From Tatumella ptyseos (GTDB taxonomy: Bacteria; Pseudomonadota; Gammaproteobacteria; Enterobacterales; Enterobacteriaceae), in assembly GCF_030552895.1 (NCBI RefSeq), contig NZ_CP130649.1, positions 1,922,001 to 1,986,000 of the forward strand: a stretch of DNA of 64,000 nt, written 5' to 3'. How positions within the stretch are numbered: the first letter of the stretch is position 1; each line of letters starts with the position of its first letter. The notes below the pieces were generated by a model that ran no database searches, was not told the DNA's origin, and was given only the letters and a program-made list of their open reading frames with translations. The translations under genes and the position numbers were made by a program. Shown here piece by piece: positions 1-11,176 of the stretch.

Positions 1-31
1 TCATAATCGTGCAGCGATCATTAGCCGAACG

Positions 32-907
32 CTAATCAACCACTTGATGGCAATAGGTGAGAAATCGCTCTATCGCACGTGACCGCTGTTTTTGTTGATG
101 TTGAATAAGGTAAAGTGTCCGCGTCATGGTAGGCAAAGGGGCATGAACTTCACGTAACAATCCACTATCGAGAAGATCCGCAATCACCCGGCGTGAGAGA
201 CAACTTAGCCCCATTCCATAACGTACCGCATGTTTGATCGCTTCGGAATTGCCCAACTCCATCGTAACCTGATAATGGCTGAGTTTACTCAGGAGGAGAT
301 GATCAACAAGTTGCCGCGTTCCCGAACCTTGCTCACGTAAGATCCAAGGTGCATCTGCTAGCGATTCTAAAGTAATTGGCTGTTTGAAAATCTCCGCACA
401 AGGAGCGGCAAAGATGACCAGCTCATCTTGTAACCACGGCTGGCTCACGATATCGTGCTGATGACAAGGCCCTTCAATCAGTCCTATGTCTGCATTGAAG
501 TGAGAAACCGCGTCGATAACTTCTTGGCTATTACCTACGGTAAGCTCTAATCGCGCATCAGGGAGGTCACGACGATAATTAGCGATAACGGCGGGAAGGA
601 GATAGTTACCGATGGTGCTACTCGCGGCGAGTGACAGTGCCCCATGTCCCTGTTTGAATAGGAGTTCAATATCGTTGGCATGGTCTAATAATGCCATTGC
701 TCGAGGATAGAGTAATCTGCCATGCTCATTGATGACCAAACGCTTTCCGGCACGATCAAATAATTGTACGCCCAGTTGCCCTTCTAAATCAGTTAATGAA
801 GCGCTGACTGCAGATTGAGAAAGTGCCAGGACTTGCGCTGCGTGAGTCGTGGAACCACTCTTAAGAACCTCTGTAAAAACAGCAAGTTGGCGTAGCGTGA
901 TATGCAT
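32..907 (-). CDS. yeiE: LysR-type transcriptional regulator YeiE
   Basis: This is a 291-aa LysR-family regulator that is expected to bind DNA as a tetramer in the cytoplasm. Residues 1-60 form the winged helix-turn-helix, with the typical stretch around [19 protein letters not shown]. Residues from about 90 onward form the two-lobed effector-binding domain. Length and sequence fit enterobacterial YeiE, which is about 293 aa in E. coli. The gene is divergent from nfo, with a 150-bp gap that must hold both promoters. In E. coli the neighbour yeiH, a membrane protein, lies beside it; here nfo is the direct neighbour. Assignment to YeiE rather than another LysR rests on sequence recall and on the nfo/fru neighbourhood. 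Confidence 0.85.
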   Translation of the reverse strand: MHITLRQLAVFTEVLKSGSTTHAAQVLALSQSAVSASLTDLEGQLGVQLFDRAGKRLVINEHGRLLYPRAMALLDHANDIELLFKQGHGALSLAASSTIGNYLLPAVIANYRRDLPDARLELTVGNSQEVIDAVSHFNADIGLIEGPCHQHDIVSQPWLQDELVIFAAPCAEIFKQPITLESLADAPWILREQGSGTRQLVDHLLLSKLSHYQVTMELGNSEAIKHAVRYGMGLSCLSRRVIADLLDSGLLREVHAPLPTMTRTLYLIQHQQKQRSRAIERFLTYCHQVVD

Positions 908-1057
908 AGGGTAAGTCCCTGACCTTGACTAATGAGATAAGCCTTTACAGAACCAATTAAAGTAACAGTTTACCAGTTTTACCGATTAATAATAGAATCA
1001 TGAACGAATTTATGATTTATGCAATTACCACTCGGCACATAATGTCAGGGACAAACC

Positions 1058-1897
1058 ATGAAATATATTGGAGCACATGTCAGTGCTGCGGGCGGCGTAT
1101 TCAATGCAGTGACGCGCGCACATGAGATTGGCGCAACTGCTTTTGCTTTATTTACTAAAAATCAGCGTCAGTGGAAAGCCCCCCCTCTACCGCAATCGAC
1201 AATTGATTTATTCCGCCAAGCTTGTAGTGACTATGGCTATGGACCACAGCAGATTTTGCCCCACGATAGTTATTTGATAAATCTTGGTCACCCCGTTGCA
1301 GAAGCGCTGGAGAAGTCTCGCGTAGCCTTCATTGATGAGTTAGAGAGAGCGGCTGCTTTAGGAATTGCTTTACTGAATTTTCATCCTGGTAGCCATCTCC
1401 AGCAAATATCGACTGAAGAGTGTCTAAAGCGTATCGCCGAATCCATTAATATTGCCTTAGATAACACCTCAGGCGTGACGGCGGTGATTGAGAATACTGC
1501 CGGTCAAGGTAGCAATCTTGGCTTCGAATTCGAACATTTAGCAGAAATCATTCACCATGTAGAAGATAAATCACGGGTTGGGGTTTGTATCGATACTTGC
1601 CACGCCTTCGCGGCTGGCTACGATCTACGCACCGTCGAACAATGTGAAAAGACCTTCAGCGCATTTGAACGTATCGTCGGTTTTCAGTATCTACGTGGGA
1701 TGCATTTAAATGATGCAAAGAGCCAGTTTAATAGCCGAGTCGACCGACACGACAGCCTAGGTGAAGGCAATATTGGCCACACTCCTTTTAAATGGCTAAT
1801 GCAAGATCCTCGGTTTGATAATATTCCGCTTATTCTAGAAACGATTAACCCAGATATCTGGGCTGAAGAGATCGCTTGGCTAAAAGCCCAGCAATAA
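1058..1897 (+). CDS. nfo: Endonuclease IV (AP endonuclease)
   Basis: Endonuclease IV cuts the DNA backbone 5' of abasic sites during base excision repair. The 279-aa protein is slightly shorter than the E. coli enzyme (285 aa) and shows the whole trinuclear zinc site. Visible ligand motifs are [38 protein letters not shown], the HLNDAK...DRHDSLGEG pair and ILETINP. The TIM-barrel AP2Ec domain covers the full length. The ATG follows a weak AGGGA element. Transcription ends at a strong hairpin shared with the convergent fruA. In E. coli nfo is SoxRS-induced; I did not identify a soxbox here. Confidence 0.97.
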   Translation: MKYIGAHVSAAGGVFNAVTRAHEIGATAFALFTKNQRQWKAPPLPQSTIDLFRQACSDYGYGPQQILPHDSYLINLGHPVAEALEKSRVAFIDELERAAALGIALLNFHPGSHLQQISTEECLKRIAESINIALDNTSGVTAVIENTAGQGSNLGFEFEHLAEIIHHVEDKSRVGVCIDTCHAFAAGYDLRTVEQCEKTFSAFERIVGFQYLRGMHLNDAKSQFNSRVDRHDSLGEGNIGHTPFKWLMQDPRFDNIPLILETINPDIWAEEIAWLKAQQ

Positions 1898-1912
1898 TGT
1901 TGAGTGTAATAA

Positions 1913-1944
1913 AAAAGGCCGTACCCTACAGGGTACGGCCTTTT
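1913..1944. terminator. Bidirectional terminator between nfo and fruA
   Basis: The stem GGCCGTACCC / GGGTACGGCC has a four-base TACA loop, with an A-tract before it and a T-tract after it. It can therefore end transcripts from both convergent genes. Confidence 0.9.
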
Positions 1945-1962
1945 ACTTTCCAACCGTAGCCC

Positions 1963-3657
1963 TTAGGCCGCAACAGGCTCAGGACGTTTGATGATCGCGT
2001 AAGTAATACCCGCTACCACCGCACCTGCGATAATCGCGCCAAGGTAACCAATTACCGGAGTCACTGCACCCGGAATCAATAAAACGAAAATACCGCCATG
2101 AGGTGCCATCAGTTTTGAACCAATTGCCATCGCAATTGCACCAGTTAATGCGCCGCCCGCAATACAGCAAGGTAGCACACGAAGTGGGTCACGTGCCGCG
2201 AAGGGAATGGCACCTTCAGTGATAAAACATAATCCCAGCACGATCGCGGCTTTACCACCCTCTTGTTGCGCTTTAGCAAACTTACGACGCGCAACCAAGG
2301 TCGCTAATCCCATCGCGAGAGGAGGCACCATACCAGCGGCCATGATGGCAGCCATTGGACCATAAGTGGACGAACTTAGCAGACCGACACCGAACGCGTA
2401 AGCCACCTTATTAATCGGGCCGCCCATATCACTACATTGCATTGCCCCAAGAATCGCACCCAATAGAATAGCGTTGGCTGTGCCCATGGTCCCTAACCAA
2501 TGAGTTAAGGATTCCATAATAAAGGCAACTGGCTTACCTACTACATAAATCATCAGCAGACCAGTCACTAAACTTGCCACTAATGGAATGATTAAGATAG
2601 GTTTCAGCGCTTCCATACTTTGTGGCAGCTTCAACTTACCGCTAATCAACTTCGCCGCATAGCCCGCGATAAACCCAGCAATGATGCCACCTAAAAATCC
2701 TGCGCTTAAGGTTGATGCTAACATTCCGCCAATTAACCCTGGGGTTAAACCTGGGCGGTCAGCGATTGAGAAGGCAATATAACCGGCTAACACAGGAACC
2801 ATTAATGCAAACGCGGTGGTACCACCAATTTGCATAAGTGCTGCAGCTAATGTGCCCTGCTCTTTGAACGCATTGATCCCAAAGGCAAAGGACAACGCGA
2901 TACATAGGCCCCCTGCGACAACCATCGGCAGCATATAAGAAACGCCGGTAAGTAGGTGGCGATAGGCTCCCGATTTTTCTTTCTTATCAGCCGTATTACC
3001 TGAAGCGGTCTGAGCTGAGCTATTGGCCGATTGATAAGGTTTTGCCTCGTTCAGTGCTTTATCAAACTCTTGTGCCGTTTTCTTCAAAGCAAGACCTGTT
3101 GAAGTACGATACATCGGCTTTCCAGCAAATTTTGCTAAATCTACTTCAATATCGGCGGCGATAAACACAATATCAGCATCAGCCACTTCTTCAGGAGTTA
3201 TCGGATTACCCGCACCGACGGAACCACGAGTTTCCACTCGCACTGGCCAGCCGCGTTTTTTCGCTTCTGCTTCTATCGCTTCTGCAGCCATAAAAGTGTG
3301 TGCGACGCCCGTTGGACAGGCTGTCACTGCAACAATTTTCTTAACCGTAGACGCAGGGGCGCTTGCGGCGATGGGTGCAACCACTGGTGCTTGCCAAGCT
3401 GTAGCCTGGGAGACGGCTTGTTCAATTGAAGCCTTAGCATCGGTTAACAGCGCTTGGCTTTCAACGGCAGCAACTTGTTTTCCTGCTAAAGGCTCTGTTA
3501 CTAGGGCTGGATCCCCCGCAACGATGACCGTTTCTGCCTCAGTTACCGGAGCAAGTACGTAGTCTGATTGTTCACTAATCGCTTTCTCAAAGGCTTGTTT
3601 AATTAATTGTGCCGACGCTAAGCCCAACGAGGCATCGGTGATTAATGCTATTTTCAT
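1963..3657 (-). CDS. fruA: PTS fructose transporter subunit EIIB'BC
   Basis: FruA is the inner-membrane fructose permease, which imports fructose and phosphorylates it to fructose 1-phosphate. The 564 aa (E. coli 563) comprise a degenerate N-terminal IIB' domain at about 1-100 and an active IIB domain at about 105-205 with the phosphocysteine motif VTACPTGVAHTF. The IIC domain at about 230-560 is rich in membrane helices. A Ser/Gln/Ala linker near residues 205-220 joins IIB to IIC. It is the last gene of fruBKA, 12 bp after fruK, and ends at the terminator shared with nfo. Confidence 0.97.
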   Translation of the reverse strand: MKIALITDASLGLASAQLIKQAFEKAISEQSDYVLAPVTEAETVIVAGDPALVTEPLAGKQVAAVESQALLTDAKASIEQAVSQATAWQAPVVAPIAASAPASTVKKIVAVTACPTGVAHTFMAAEAIEAEAKKRGWPVRVETRGSVGAGNPITPEEVADADIVFIAADIEVDLAKFAGKPMYRTSTGLALKKTAQEFDKALNEAKPYQSANSSAQTASGNTADKKEKSGAYRHLLTGVSYMLPMVVAGGLCIALSFAFGINAFKEQGTLAAALMQIGGTTAFALMVPVLAGYIAFSIADRPGLTPGLIGGMLASTLSAGFLGGIIAGFIAGYAAKLISGKLKLPQSMEALKPILIIPLVASLVTGLLMIYVVGKPVAFIMESLTHWLGTMGTANAILLGAILGAMQCSDMGGPINKVAYAFGVGLLSSSTYGPMAAIMAAGMVPPLAMGLATLVARRKFAKAQQEGGKAAIVLGLCFITEGAIPFAARDPLRVLPCCIAGGALTGAIAMAIGSKLMAPHGGIFVLLIPGAVTPVIGYLGAIIAGAVVAGITYAIIKRPEPVAA

Positions 3658-3669
3658 CTTTACTTTCCT

Positions 3670-4617
3670 CTACTGCTGTTCGGTAACGGAGTGTAATTCG
3701 ACGCGAGCCATCATTGCCGCGAGGGCTGAACGGTCCGTAATCCCAACGTTGCTTTGACTGACTGCTAGCGCCGCAACAGCTGTCGCTAACCTCAGCGTAT
3801 GTTCGCTAGTTTCTCCCATAAGCAAGCCGTAAATCAGGCCGCCTACCATGGAGTCCCCCGCTCCCACCGTACTCACAATTTCACATGCCGGAGGTTTGGC
3901 CAACCACTCGCCAGAAGCATTTACCCATAACGCGCCTTCCGCGCCTAAAGAGATCACTACGTGACTGATTCCTTGCTCACGCAGTTGATGCGCGGCAGCA
4001 ATAACATCGCTGAGTTCCGGCAGCGCACGACCCGCCCACATTTCGAGTTCCCGGCGATTCGGTTTCACTAACCATGGCCCAGCCAATAGCCCTGCATCCA
4101 ATGCCGCGCGGCTACTATCAAAAACTAAGCACGGGCAGACTTGGCGAAGCGCTTTCATCCAATCAGTAAATTCTTCTAAGGCAATGCCTTGTGGCAGACT
4201 TCCGCTCACACACACCATATCGAAGTCGCCGAGCCAACTCAGCGAGTCTTGCTTGAAATGCTGCCAATTCTCTTCGCTAACCGTGAAGCCGGAAAAGTTG
4301 AGATCAGTGACGTCACCGCCCGTTTCAGTGACTTTAATATTGATACGCGTTCTGCCATCAATAACCTGAAAACGATTATGTAATCCTATTTCAGCGAATA
4401 ATTGCTCAAAACCCTCTTTATTTTCATTCCCTAGCAGTCCACCGACCGTGACGTCTACACCAAGATCTTTTAATACTTTAGCAACGTTGATCCCTTTACC
4501 CGCAGCATGAAGTCCAGTCGTTTCAACTAAATTGACTTCACCACGTTCAATTTCTGGCGTAAATCCCACCAAGTCATAAGCTGGGTTTAAGCTTATAGTA
4601 GCTACACGGCGACTCAT
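3670..4617 (-). CDS. fruK: 1-phosphofructokinase
   Basis: FruK phosphorylates fructose 1-phosphate to fructose 1,6-bisphosphate with ATP in the cytoplasm, linking the PTS product to glycolysis. The 315-aa protein is a PfkB/ribokinase-family member. It has the [14 protein letters not shown] signature near residues 40-55 and the C-terminal [10 protein letters not shown] motif carrying the catalytic Asp. Its ATG overlaps the fruB stop by four bases, which implies translational coupling. In E. coli FruK also interacts with the regulator Cra; this is family knowledge and is not visible here. Confidence 0.97.
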   Translation of the reverse strand: MSRRVATISLNPAYDLVGFTPEIERGEVNLVETTGLHAAGKGINVAKVLKDLGVDVTVGGLLGNENKEGFEQLFAEIGLHNRFQVIDGRTRINIKVTETGGDVTDLNFSGFTVSEENWQHFKQDSLSWLGDFDMVCVSGSLPQGIALEEFTDWMKALRQVCPCLVFDSSRAALDAGLLAGPWLVKPNRRELEMWAGRALPELSDVIAAAHQLREQGISHVVISLGAEGALWVNASGEWLAKPPACEIVSTVGAGDSMVGGLIYGLLMGETSEHTLRLATAVAALAVSQSNVGITDRSALAAMMARVELHSVTEQQ

Positions 4618-5747
4618 TCAGCCCCCTCCCCCAGTCCGCTAGCAATAGCCTCACCAATCGCTTTCATCGCTTCAGCGGCTTGAGGTCCACTGGTTGTAAA
4701 GCGTAAACGATGACCTTTTTTCACCCCTAAGGCCACCACTTTCATTAGACTGCGACCATTGGCCGGCTTTCCACTGCCATCAAGATTTATAACGCTCACA
4801 TCACAGTCGAACTGTTTAATTACCGTGACTAATGCAGTACCTGGACGAGCATGCAGGCCATGTTCATTCTTAATCACAAACTCTTCGGTAACCGTATCGT
4901 CGCCTAAACTTACTTCGCTGGTTAATAGCGCTAACACACCTGCAGCATCGGCACTAAATAGTGCAGAGGCTTGATTGTTATTGATGAGGTGCGTGAGGTA
5001 ATGCATCACTGTGAGAGGCTGCGCGTCTGCTGTTGAACAAGTGATAAGTAAAGAGACGGATTCACCAGATTCCAAGCTAACAGCGGTGGACGGACGGCTA
5101 ACGGCAACAGCGCTAAAAAGGTTACCCTCAGCGCAGTCTTGTAACCAAACACCTTGTCCCACATGCAATGGTTTTTGCGCTAAGGTTTTCGCGACAAAAT
5201 TTGGTGATACTGCCTGGATAGTTTGTAATCTTCCAGCATTCAATGCTTGTAGGGTGATGAGATCAGCAGTATTGACATTCAATGAAATCAACGAGGTATC
5301 AAACCGAAATTCAGCAGGCTGCTTTTCACCCATCAGGATAGCGCGAAGGTCCTCAGCAGAAGCGGTTTTAATCGTCTCAGCAATACTGTCATCACTCAGC
5401 ACATGCGTCAGTTGACGAAGTAAGGCGAGGTGTTCATCTGATTTAGCGGCGATACCAATCACAACATAGGCAGTTTGATCAGCACCCCATGCGATACCCT
5501 GCGGGAATTGGAAAACCTGCACACCAGTATTGAGCACTAAATCGCGGGTATCAGTGGTACCGTGAGGGATAGCAATGCCGTTGCCGAGATAAGTGGAAGT
5601 TTGCTGCTCACGTGCTAGCATTCCACTCACATAGCCCTCACCCACATTGCCCGCCGTGGCGAGTGCCGCCGCGACTTGGCGAATCGCATCTTCTTTATCG
5701 GTGGCTGAGGCGCCAGTATGAATCGCCTGAACTTCTAGCTGGAACAT
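4614..5747 (-). CDS. fruB: PTS fructose diphosphoryl-transfer protein (EIIA-M-FPr)
   Basis: FruB carries phosphate from Enzyme I to FruA. It has an N-terminal EIIA-Fru domain with His62 in IAIPHGT, a central M region, and a C-terminal HPr-like domain with the phosphohistidine in [14 protein letters not shown]. The length is 377 aa, against 376 in E. coli. A GTG further upstream (5759) would add four residues, but the ribosome-binding site GAGGAAA lies inside that extension. The ATG giving MFQLEV matches the E. coli start and is chosen. It is the first gene of fruBKA, with a Cra-type operator just upstream. Confidence 0.96.
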   Translation of the reverse strand: MFQLEVQAIHTGASATDKEDAIRQVAAALATAGNVGEGYVSGMLAREQQTSTYLGNGIAIPHGTTDTRDLVLNTGVQVFQFPQGIAWGADQTAYVVIGIAAKSDEHLALLRQLTHVLSDDSIAETIKTASAEDLRAILMGEKQPAEFRFDTSLISLNVNTADLITLQALNAGRLQTIQAVSPNFVAKTLAQKPLHVGQGVWLQDCAEGNLFSAVAVSRPSTAVSLESGESVSLLITCSTADAQPLTVMHYLTHLINNNQASALFSADAAGVLALLTSEVSLGDDTVTEEFVIKNEHGLHARPGTALVTVIKQFDCDVSVINLDGSGKPANGRSLMKVVALGVKKGHRLRFTTSGPQAAEAMKAIGEAIASGLGEGAE

Positions 5748-5765
5748 AATTTTCCTCACAGTGAT

Positions 5766-5777
5766 TGAATCGTTTCA
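5766..5777. promoter_or_regulatory. Cra (FruR) operator upstream of fruB
   Basis: TGAATCGTTTCA fits the Cra consensus TGAAWCSNTHHW at every position. It lies 19 bp upstream of the fruB ATG, so Cra would repress fruBKA until fructose 1-phosphate releases it, as known for E. coli. E. coli has a second site; I did not find a clear one here. Confidence 0.8.
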
Positions 5778-5886
5778 GCAACTAAATTAGCGCATTTTAT
5801 ATCAAAAAATGAAGTCAATAATTTTGAATCAACGCACAGTTTTCAAAAATTTCAATCAGCGCTTACTTAATCTGTATCGCTGATAC

Positions 5887-6141
5887 CTACGGCGCAGTCG
5901 CCGCATCAAGATCGAGAAGATAAACTAACGCCTCTTCACGCGAATCTGCACACATTTCAGGGTGGGGTTGTAATCCTGCACAAACGGCTGGACGCAGGGG
6001 CGAGGTAAATATTAGGCAAAGATTATCGTCATCTAATTGCACGCAGCGTACGCCCGCTGGCTTACCATTCGGCATACCCGGAATCGGCGAAGATATTGAA
6101 GGAGCAATACAGCAGGCTCCACAGTGGCTACGGCATTCCAT
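5887..6141 (-). CDS. yeiW: YkgJ-family cysteine-cluster protein YeiW
   Basis: This is a small cytoplasmic protein of 84 aa in the YkgJ/UPF0153 group, predicted to chelate zinc or iron. Cysteines cluster at the start ([11 protein letters not shown]) and continue in [17 protein letters not shown] and EMCADS. The reading frame stays open upstream and could give a hydrophobic 17-residue extension. The [11 protein letters not shown] start is chosen because the family begins there. No biochemical role is established. It lies upstream of fruB on the same strand and is divergent from efpL. Confidence 0.82.
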   Translation of the reverse strand: MECRSHCGACCIAPSISSPIPGMPNGKPAGVRCVQLDDDNLCLIFTSPLRPAVCAGLQPHPEMCADSREEALVYLLDLDAATAP

Positions 6142-6337
6142 GAACACTCTAAGAATTAATAAAATTAATGGCCATGAGTATCTGAGTGCCATCTTTATTA
6201 TGCAATATAAATTTCAACTAAATGAAGATGAAAAAAATTAGCGAAAATACCCTACACAGCACTATTTAGCTTGTGTACACAGAGGCGGGCGAGTATTTTC
6301 CCCGCATTCTTATAAATATCCTATTTCGAGGTGTTCA

Positions 6338-6910
6338 ATGCCTAAAGCAAATGAAATTAAACGTGGTATGGCAGTAAGCTGGAACGGCAAATTACTTCTA
6401 GTCAAAGATATCGATGTTCAAAGTCCGAGTGCTCGAGGAGCCGCGACATTATATAAAATGCGTTTTACCGATATTCGTAGCGGAATGAAAGTTGAAGAGC
6501 GTTTTAAAGGTGATGACATCATCGACAGTATTCAGCTTAATCGTCGAGCGGTGAGTTTTTCATATACCGATGGTAATGAATATGTATTCATGGATGATGA
6601 AGACTATACGCCTTACAGCTTCAATCGTGAACAAATTGAAGAAGAGCTTCTTTTTATCCCTGAAGCAGGTTTGGCGGGGATGCAAGTCTTATTAATGGAT
6701 GATCAAGTTTTAGCGTTAGAACTACCGCAAACCGTAGACCTAGTAATAGTCGATACTGTACCCGGTATCAAAGGCGCTTCAGCCAGTGCCCGTACCAAGG
6801 CAGCCCAGCTCTCTACAGGATTAACTGTCCAAGTCCCTGAATATTTGAGTAATGGCGATAAAATCCGTGTACATATCCCTGAGCGTCGTTATATGAGCCG
6901 CGCTGATTAA
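6338..6910 (+). CDS. efpL: Elongation factor P-like protein EfpL (YeiP)
   Basis: EfpL is an EF-P paralogue of 190 aa that binds ribosomes stalled on proline-rich or other difficult motifs. It has a KOW-like N-terminal domain (about 1-65) and two OB domains. The tip of the first-domain loop reads SPSARGA with Arg33, where EF-P has a modified lysine; this marks the EfpL branch. The start follows CGAGGTG. A 19-bp gap separates it from lpxT, so the two genes are probably co-transcribed. Confidence 0.95.
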   Translation: MPKANEIKRGMAVSWNGKLLLVKDIDVQSPSARGAATLYKMRFTDIRSGMKVEERFKGDDIIDSIQLNRRAVSFSYTDGNEYVFMDDEDYTPYSFNREQIEEELLFIPEAGLAGMQVLLMDDQVLALELPQTVDLVIVDTVPGIKGASASARTKAAQLSTGLTVQVPEYLSNGDKIRVHIPERRYMSRAD

Positions 6911-6929
6911 TTTTATAGGGAGATAACCT

Positions 6930-7625
6930 ATGCGCCAGTCTAATTTTCCAGCAATAATAATATTGAATTTACTGGGATTTTGCCTGTTTTTCTCTTGGTA
7001 TCTACCGACCAATCATGGTTTATGGTTCGCCTTGGATAAGTCGATTTTTTACTATTTTAACCACGAGATGGTGAAATCGCATGCCTTTGCCGTATTTGTA
7101 GCAATCACGAATTATCGTGGATTTGATATTGTTTCATTCCTCGCGATGGCAGCTTACTTCTATTCTTTTTGGCGACAAAAAGATCACAAAGGTCGGATGT
7201 GGATGCTCGCATTAGGGATCACTATGCTCATCACGGCAGTCGTTCTCAATCAACTCGGCCACCTCATCCCCGTTAGCCACCGTAGCCCTTCTCTCTTTTT
7301 TTCTGATGCTCAGCGTGCAGGACTTCTCACGGGTATCCCGACCAAAGACGGTTCCGCGGACAGCTTTCCAGGGGATCACGGTATGATGCTAATGATTTAT
7401 GGCTGCTTTATGGGACGCTACTTTGGTCGTAAAGCCTTTATTGTAGGGCTCATAATTCTCGGGGTATTTGCTTTACCGCGTGTTATGGCGGGTGCTCACT
7501 GGTTCACCGATATATCAATAGGATCATTATCCGTCGTTTTAGTAGGCATGAGCTGGTGCTTATTAACACCTCTCACCGATATACTCATCAATAAGATCTA
7601 CCAGAAATTACCTGGCACGCATTAG
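6930..7625 (+). CDS. lpxT: Lipid A 1-diphosphate synthase LpxT (PAP2 family)
   Basis: LpxT is an inner-membrane PAP2-superfamily phosphotransferase. It moves phosphate from undecaprenyl diphosphate to the 1-position of lipid A, which raises surface charge and recycles the carrier lipid. The 231 aa hold about six membrane segments. The PAP2 motifs appear as SFPGDHG (usual form PSGH) and LPRVMAGAHWFTDI, which supply the active-site histidines. The start follows AGGGAGATAACC. A short G/C hairpin downstream (7650-7668) may end the efpL-lpxT transcript, but it lacks a long T-tract. Confidence 0.92.
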   Translation: MRQSNFPAIIILNLLGFCLFFSWYLPTNHGLWFALDKSIFYYFNHEMVKSHAFAVFVAITNYRGFDIVSFLAMAAYFYSFWRQKDHKGRMWMLALGITMLITAVVLNQLGHLIPVSHRSPSLFFSDAQRAGLLTGIPTKDGSADSFPGDHGMMLMIYGCFMGRYFGRKAFIVGLIILGVFALPRVMAGAHWFTDISIGSLSVVLVGMSWCLLTPLTDILINKIYQKLPGTH

Positions 7626-7947
7626 TCTTATGCGCCATTTCTACCTTTTCCGGGGGATTATCTCCCGGTTATTTCTCAAGAATTCCCTTTAAAATAGCCT
7701 TATCAGACATTTTTCCTATTAAGATCAAAAAAAATCTTAAAAACTCTCGCCAGTTTACATTTTCTACGGTAATCTCAAATAACGCTTAGCCCTTGTTATC
7801 TGGGGCCTCAGCTTAGAAGAGTGTCAAAGATATTTACATCTAGATATAATTCATAAATTGTCTTCTTGATAATCTCTGATAATCTCTTAATCTGTTCATT
7901 GGCGAACGACGTATTTGTCGTAAGGACATCGAAGGAAACTGCTTAAT
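7626..7947. other. Intergenic region upstream of mepS
   Basis: The 322 bp hold a weak hairpin (CCGGG/CCCGG, 7650-7668) just after lpxT. A perfect 10-bp tandem repeat TGATAATCTC lies at 7867-7886. A small ACGAC/GTCGT hairpin (7906-7921) sits just before the mepS ribosome-binding site AAGGA. I see no convincing gene in it; it probably holds the mepS promoter and a long leader. Confidence 0.6.
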
Positions 7948-8520
7948 ATGGTCAAATCTCAACCACTTGTGAGATACTTGTGGCGGGCTGTTCCAGCAAT
8001 TGCCTTAGCAACACTGCTAAGTGCATGTAGTAGCCACCCAACTACCACAGCGAATTTAGAGAAACATGACGTTAACAACCGGAATGGTTTTTTACTTCAA
8101 GCTTCTCAGGATCAATTTGAAGAACTGGTTCATAATGTCGATATTAAATCGAAAATTATGAATCAATATGCGAGTTGGAAAGGTGTTCGTTATCGAATGG
8201 GCGGTGAATCACGCCGTGGTATCGATTGTTCAGCCTTCGTACAGCGTACTTTCCGTGAACAGTTTGGCTTATCGCTTCCTCGTTCTACCGCAGATCAGCA
8301 AGATACCGGACGTTTTATTAATAAAAGTAAGCTGCGCCCCGGTGATTTAGTACTATTTCGATCGGGATCTACCGGACGCCACGTAGGTATTTATCTAGGT
8401 AATAACGATTTTGTTCATGCTTCAACAAGCAGTGGAGTCATGATTTCAAACCTTAATGACAATTATTGGAAAGCTCGCTATCGCGAAGCACGTCGAGTCC
8501 TGAGTAACTCGCACAGTTAA
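7948..8520 (+). CDS. mepS: Murein DD-endopeptidase MepS (Spr), NlpC/P60 lipoprotein
   Basis: MepS is an outer-membrane lipoprotein that cleaves mDAP-D-Ala cross-links so that new peptidoglycan can be inserted. The 190 aa begin with a lipoprotein signal ending at LLSAC (lipidated Cys27). The C-terminal NlpC/P60 domain (about 70-185) carries the catalytic Cys94 in RGIDCSAF, a His in RHVGIYLG and a third polar residue in FVHAS. In E. coli its level is set by NlpI-Prc proteolysis. It is a single gene that ends at a strong terminator. Confidence 0.96.
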   Translation: MVKSQPLVRYLWRAVPAIALATLLSACSSHPTTTANLEKHDVNNRNGFLLQASQDQFEELVHNVDIKSKIMNQYASWKGVRYRMGGESRRGIDCSAFVQRTFREQFGLSLPRSTADQQDTGRFINKSKLRPGDLVLFRSGSTGRHVGIYLGNNDFVHASTSSGVMISNLNDNYWKARYREARRVLSNSHS

Positions 8521-8548
8521 TTTTCATAAGGTCTGATAAACGTTCGTC

Positions 8549-8580
8549 AAAAAAAACGCTGTCCTTCGCAGCGTTTTTTT
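8549..8580. terminator. Terminator between mepS and rsuA
   Basis: The stem AACGCTG/CAGCGTT is flanked by an A-tract and a T-tract. It can act on mepS and on the convergent rsuA. Confidence 0.88.
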
Positions 8581-8591
8581 ATTTTTATTAG

Positions 8592-9317
8592 TTAGCTCAG
8601 TGGCTGCTGCAACTCCGGCGGTAAGTTAATACTCAATATTTCTTCTTGCGTTAACTCGCGATACTCCCCCGCAGCTAAATCTTCATCAAGTAAAATTTCG
8701 CCAATTCGTTCACGATGTAAATCCGTCACGTGGTTACCACATGCGGCAAACATTCTTTTGACTTGATGATAACGACCTTCGCTTAACGTAACCCTGGCCT
8801 GATGAGAGTCCACAATCTCTAGCGTTGCTGGCTTAGTTGGGGCGGCCTCACCTTGTAACATAATACCTTCGGCAAAGTGCGTGATAAGTGCTGGGTCGAG
8901 TACTTCAGCCAAAGTCACCAGGTACGTTTTTTCACAATGGTGGCGCGGTGACGTAATGCGATGTGACCATTGGCCGTCATCTGTTAATAGTACCAAGCCT
9001 GTCGTGTCAATATCGAGTCGTCCGGCTGCATGTAACTTCCATGCCATAGGTTCTTCTATAAAATAGAGAATGGTGGGATGCTGTTCATCTTCCGTAGCAC
9101 AAACATAGCCTACTGGCTTGTTCAGCATATAATAACGCGGACCATGCTGTTGATGAAGCACATTGCCATCATAGGCCACTTCATGCTCAGGTAATACTTT
9201 AAAAGCCGCTTCACGTACCACCTCTCCATCGACTGTGACATTACGTGCTCGAATCTCACGACCTGCAATGGCACGGCTAATTTCGAGTTGTTGAGAAATA
9301 AATTTATCGAGTCGCAT
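8592..9317 (-). CDS. rsuA: 16S rRNA pseudouridine(516) synthase RsuA
   Basis: RsuA converts U516 of 16S rRNA to pseudouridine. The 241-aa protein has an N-terminal S4 RNA-binding domain (about 1-60) and the catalytic fold from about 62. The catalytic aspartate is D102 in [10 protein letters not shown]. The protein is about ten residues longer than the E. coli enzyme (231 aa), with the extra part at the C terminus. It is divergent from radD; a GC-poor 107-bp gap separates them. The E. coli neighbour bcr is absent. Confidence 0.94.
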   Translation of the reverse strand: MRLDKFISQQLEISRAIAGREIRARNVTVDGEVVREAAFKVLPEHEVAYDGNVLHQQHGPRYYMLNKPVGYVCATEDEQHPTILYFIEEPMAWKLHAAGRLDIDTTGLVLLTDDGQWSHRITSPRHHCEKTYLVTLAEVLDPALITHFAEGIMLQGEAAPTKPATLEIVDSHQARVTLSEGRYHQVKRMFAACGNHVTDLHRERIGEILLDEDLAAGEYRELTQEEILSINLPPELQQPLS

Positions 9318-9424
9318 GGATCTGTAAGCCTATTGGGGAGTTTATAAAGAGAATTATGTTAGTATACCTTGAAGCGACACCGACTGTCAGTGTGTAACCC
9401 TGCCGTTAATCGAGTTCATGACCG

Positions 9425-11176
9425 ATGAGTTTTACTCTACGCCCCTATCAACAAGAAGCCGTTGACGCTGCGGTACAGTATTTCCGCAAAGAGCACCGCC
9501 CAGCAGTTATCGTTTTACCTACCGGTGCCGGGAAAAGCTTAGTGATCGCCGAACTCGCCCGCATCGCGCGAGGGCGAGTCCTCGTACTCGCTCACGTTAA
9601 AGAGTTAGTCAGGCAAAACCATGCGAAATACCAGGCATTAGGCTTGAATGCCGATATTTTCTCTGCAGGATTAGCGCAAAAAAAGAGTGGCAGTAAAGTT
9701 GTTTTTGGTAGCGTACAATCAGTCGCTCGCCATCTTGAGCAATTTGATGCCGAATTTTCCTTAGTCATTGTCGATGAGTGTCACCGGATTGGTGATAGCG
9801 ATCAAAGCCAGTACCAACAAATATTGGATTATCTGACTCAACGCAATCAGCATCTGCGGCTGTTGGGGTTGACCGCGACTCCCTTTCGTCTAGGAAAAGG
9901 ATGGATATACCATTTTCATTATCACGGAATGGTACGGGGAACTGAGGATGCCTTATTTTATCAGTGCATTTATGAACTGCCACTGCGCTATATGATTAAG
10001 CATGGCTATCTTGTTGAGCCTAAACGGTTGGATATGCCAATTTTACGTTATGACTTTTCATCACTGGTCGCTAATCAACAGGGGCTCTTTCCCGAAAAAG
10101 CTTTGAACTTGAGTTTATCTCAGCAAAAACGTGTCACGCCATCCATTGTTGCCGAAATTATTCAACATGCTGCCGGCTGTCGTGGCGTCATGATTTTCGC
10201 TGCGACAGTACGCCATGCAGAAGAGATCCTCAGTTACCTGCCTGCTGAGAGTGCATTAGTTTCCGGGATGACCCCCAGTGGCGAACGAGACGATATTTTA
10301 CAGCGTTTTACATCGCAAAAAATCACCTACTTAGTAAATGTTGCGGTATTAACCACTGGATTTGATGCGCCTCATGTTGATTTAATCGCTATTCTTAGAC
10401 CGACGGAATCGGTCAGCCTTTATCAACAGATTATTGGTCGAGGGCTACGTCTTTATCCAGGTAAAACCACCTGTGCCATCCTCGATTATGCAGGGAATGA
10501 CTATGACCTTTATCTGCCAGAAATTGGTAGCCCTAAGGGTGAGAGTGAAAATCAACCAGTACAAGTTTTTTGCCCACAGTGTCAGTTTGCGAATATCTTT
10601 TGGGGAAAAGCCCTCGACGATGGCACCGTTATCGAGCACTTTGGCCGTCGTTGCCAAGGGATCATCGAAATCGGCACCCAGCTTCAACAGTGTGATTTCC
10701 GCTTTCGCTTTAAATCCTGTCCTCACTGTAATGCGGAAAACGATATTGCAGCGAAAGTCTGTCAACAGTGTGACACCGTTCTGGTCGATCCTGATGACAT
10801 GTTAAAAGCAGCGCTTAAACTACGTGACGCCACGGTGCTACGTTGCTCAGGCATGCTACTGCAAACAGGACAGGATGCGAAAGGTGAATGGTTACGAATT
10901 ACCTATATCGATGAGGATGGTGCTGACGTACCTGAAACCTTCCGACTGCACTCCCCTGCCCAGCGTCATCTTTTTGAACAACAGTTCCTTCGTTTGCACA
11001 GCCGTGCGCCAGGTATCCCTTTCTCTTGGCAGTCAGCAAGCGATATCATTGCCCAACAAGCGCTTTTACGGCACCCCGATTTTGTCGTGGCACATCGTCA
11101 AAAAGCCTTTTGGAAAATTCGTCACAAAGTCTTCGATTACCAAGGGCGTTTTAGGCGTGCCGATTCAGCCAGCTAA
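9425..11176 (+). CDS. radD: Superfamily 2 helicase-like repair protein RadD (YejH)
   Basis: RadD is a RecQ-like superfamily 2 ATPase involved in double-strand-break repair and resolution of recombination intermediates. The 583 aa (E. coli 586) show Walker A PTGAGKS near residue 32, the Walker B box DECH near 116, LTATP, and motif [12 protein letters not shown]-terminal zinc-binding region follows, with CPQCQF and CPHCNAEND...CQQCD pairs. It has its own promoter region, divergent from rsuA, and is followed by rplY. Confidence 0.95.
   Translation: MSFTLRPYQQEAVDAAVQYFRKEHRPAVIVLPTGAGKSLVIAELARIARGRVLVLAHVKELVRQNHAKYQALGLNADIFSAGLAQKKSGSKVVFGSVQSVARHLEQFDAEFSLVIVDECHRIGDSDQSQYQQILDYLTQRNQHLRLLGLTATPFRLGKGWIYHFHYHGMVRGTEDALFYQCIYELPLRYMIKHGYLVEPKRLDMPILRYDFSSLVANQQGLFPEKALNLSLSQQKRVTPSIVAEIIQHAAGCRGVMIFAATVRHAEEILSYLPAESALVSGMTPSGERDDILQRFTSQKITYLVNVAVLTTGFDAPHVDLIAILRPTESVSLYQQIIGRGLRLYPGKTTCAILDYAGNDYDLYLPEIGSPKGESENQPVQVFCPQCQFANIFWGKALDDGTVIEHFGRRCQGIIEIGTQLQQCDFRFRFKSCPHCNAENDIAAKVCQQCDTVLVDPDDMLKAALKLRDATVLRCSGMLLQTGQDAKGEWLRITYIDEDGADVPETFRLHSPAQRHLFEQQFLRLHSRAPGIPFSWQSASDIIAQQALLRHPDFVVAHRQKAFWKIRHKVFDYQGRFRRADSAS

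Noticed and set aside
5748..5759. GTG start adding four residues to fruB
   Set aside because: The ribosome-binding site GAGGAAA lies inside this extension, and the ATG at 5747 matches the family start.
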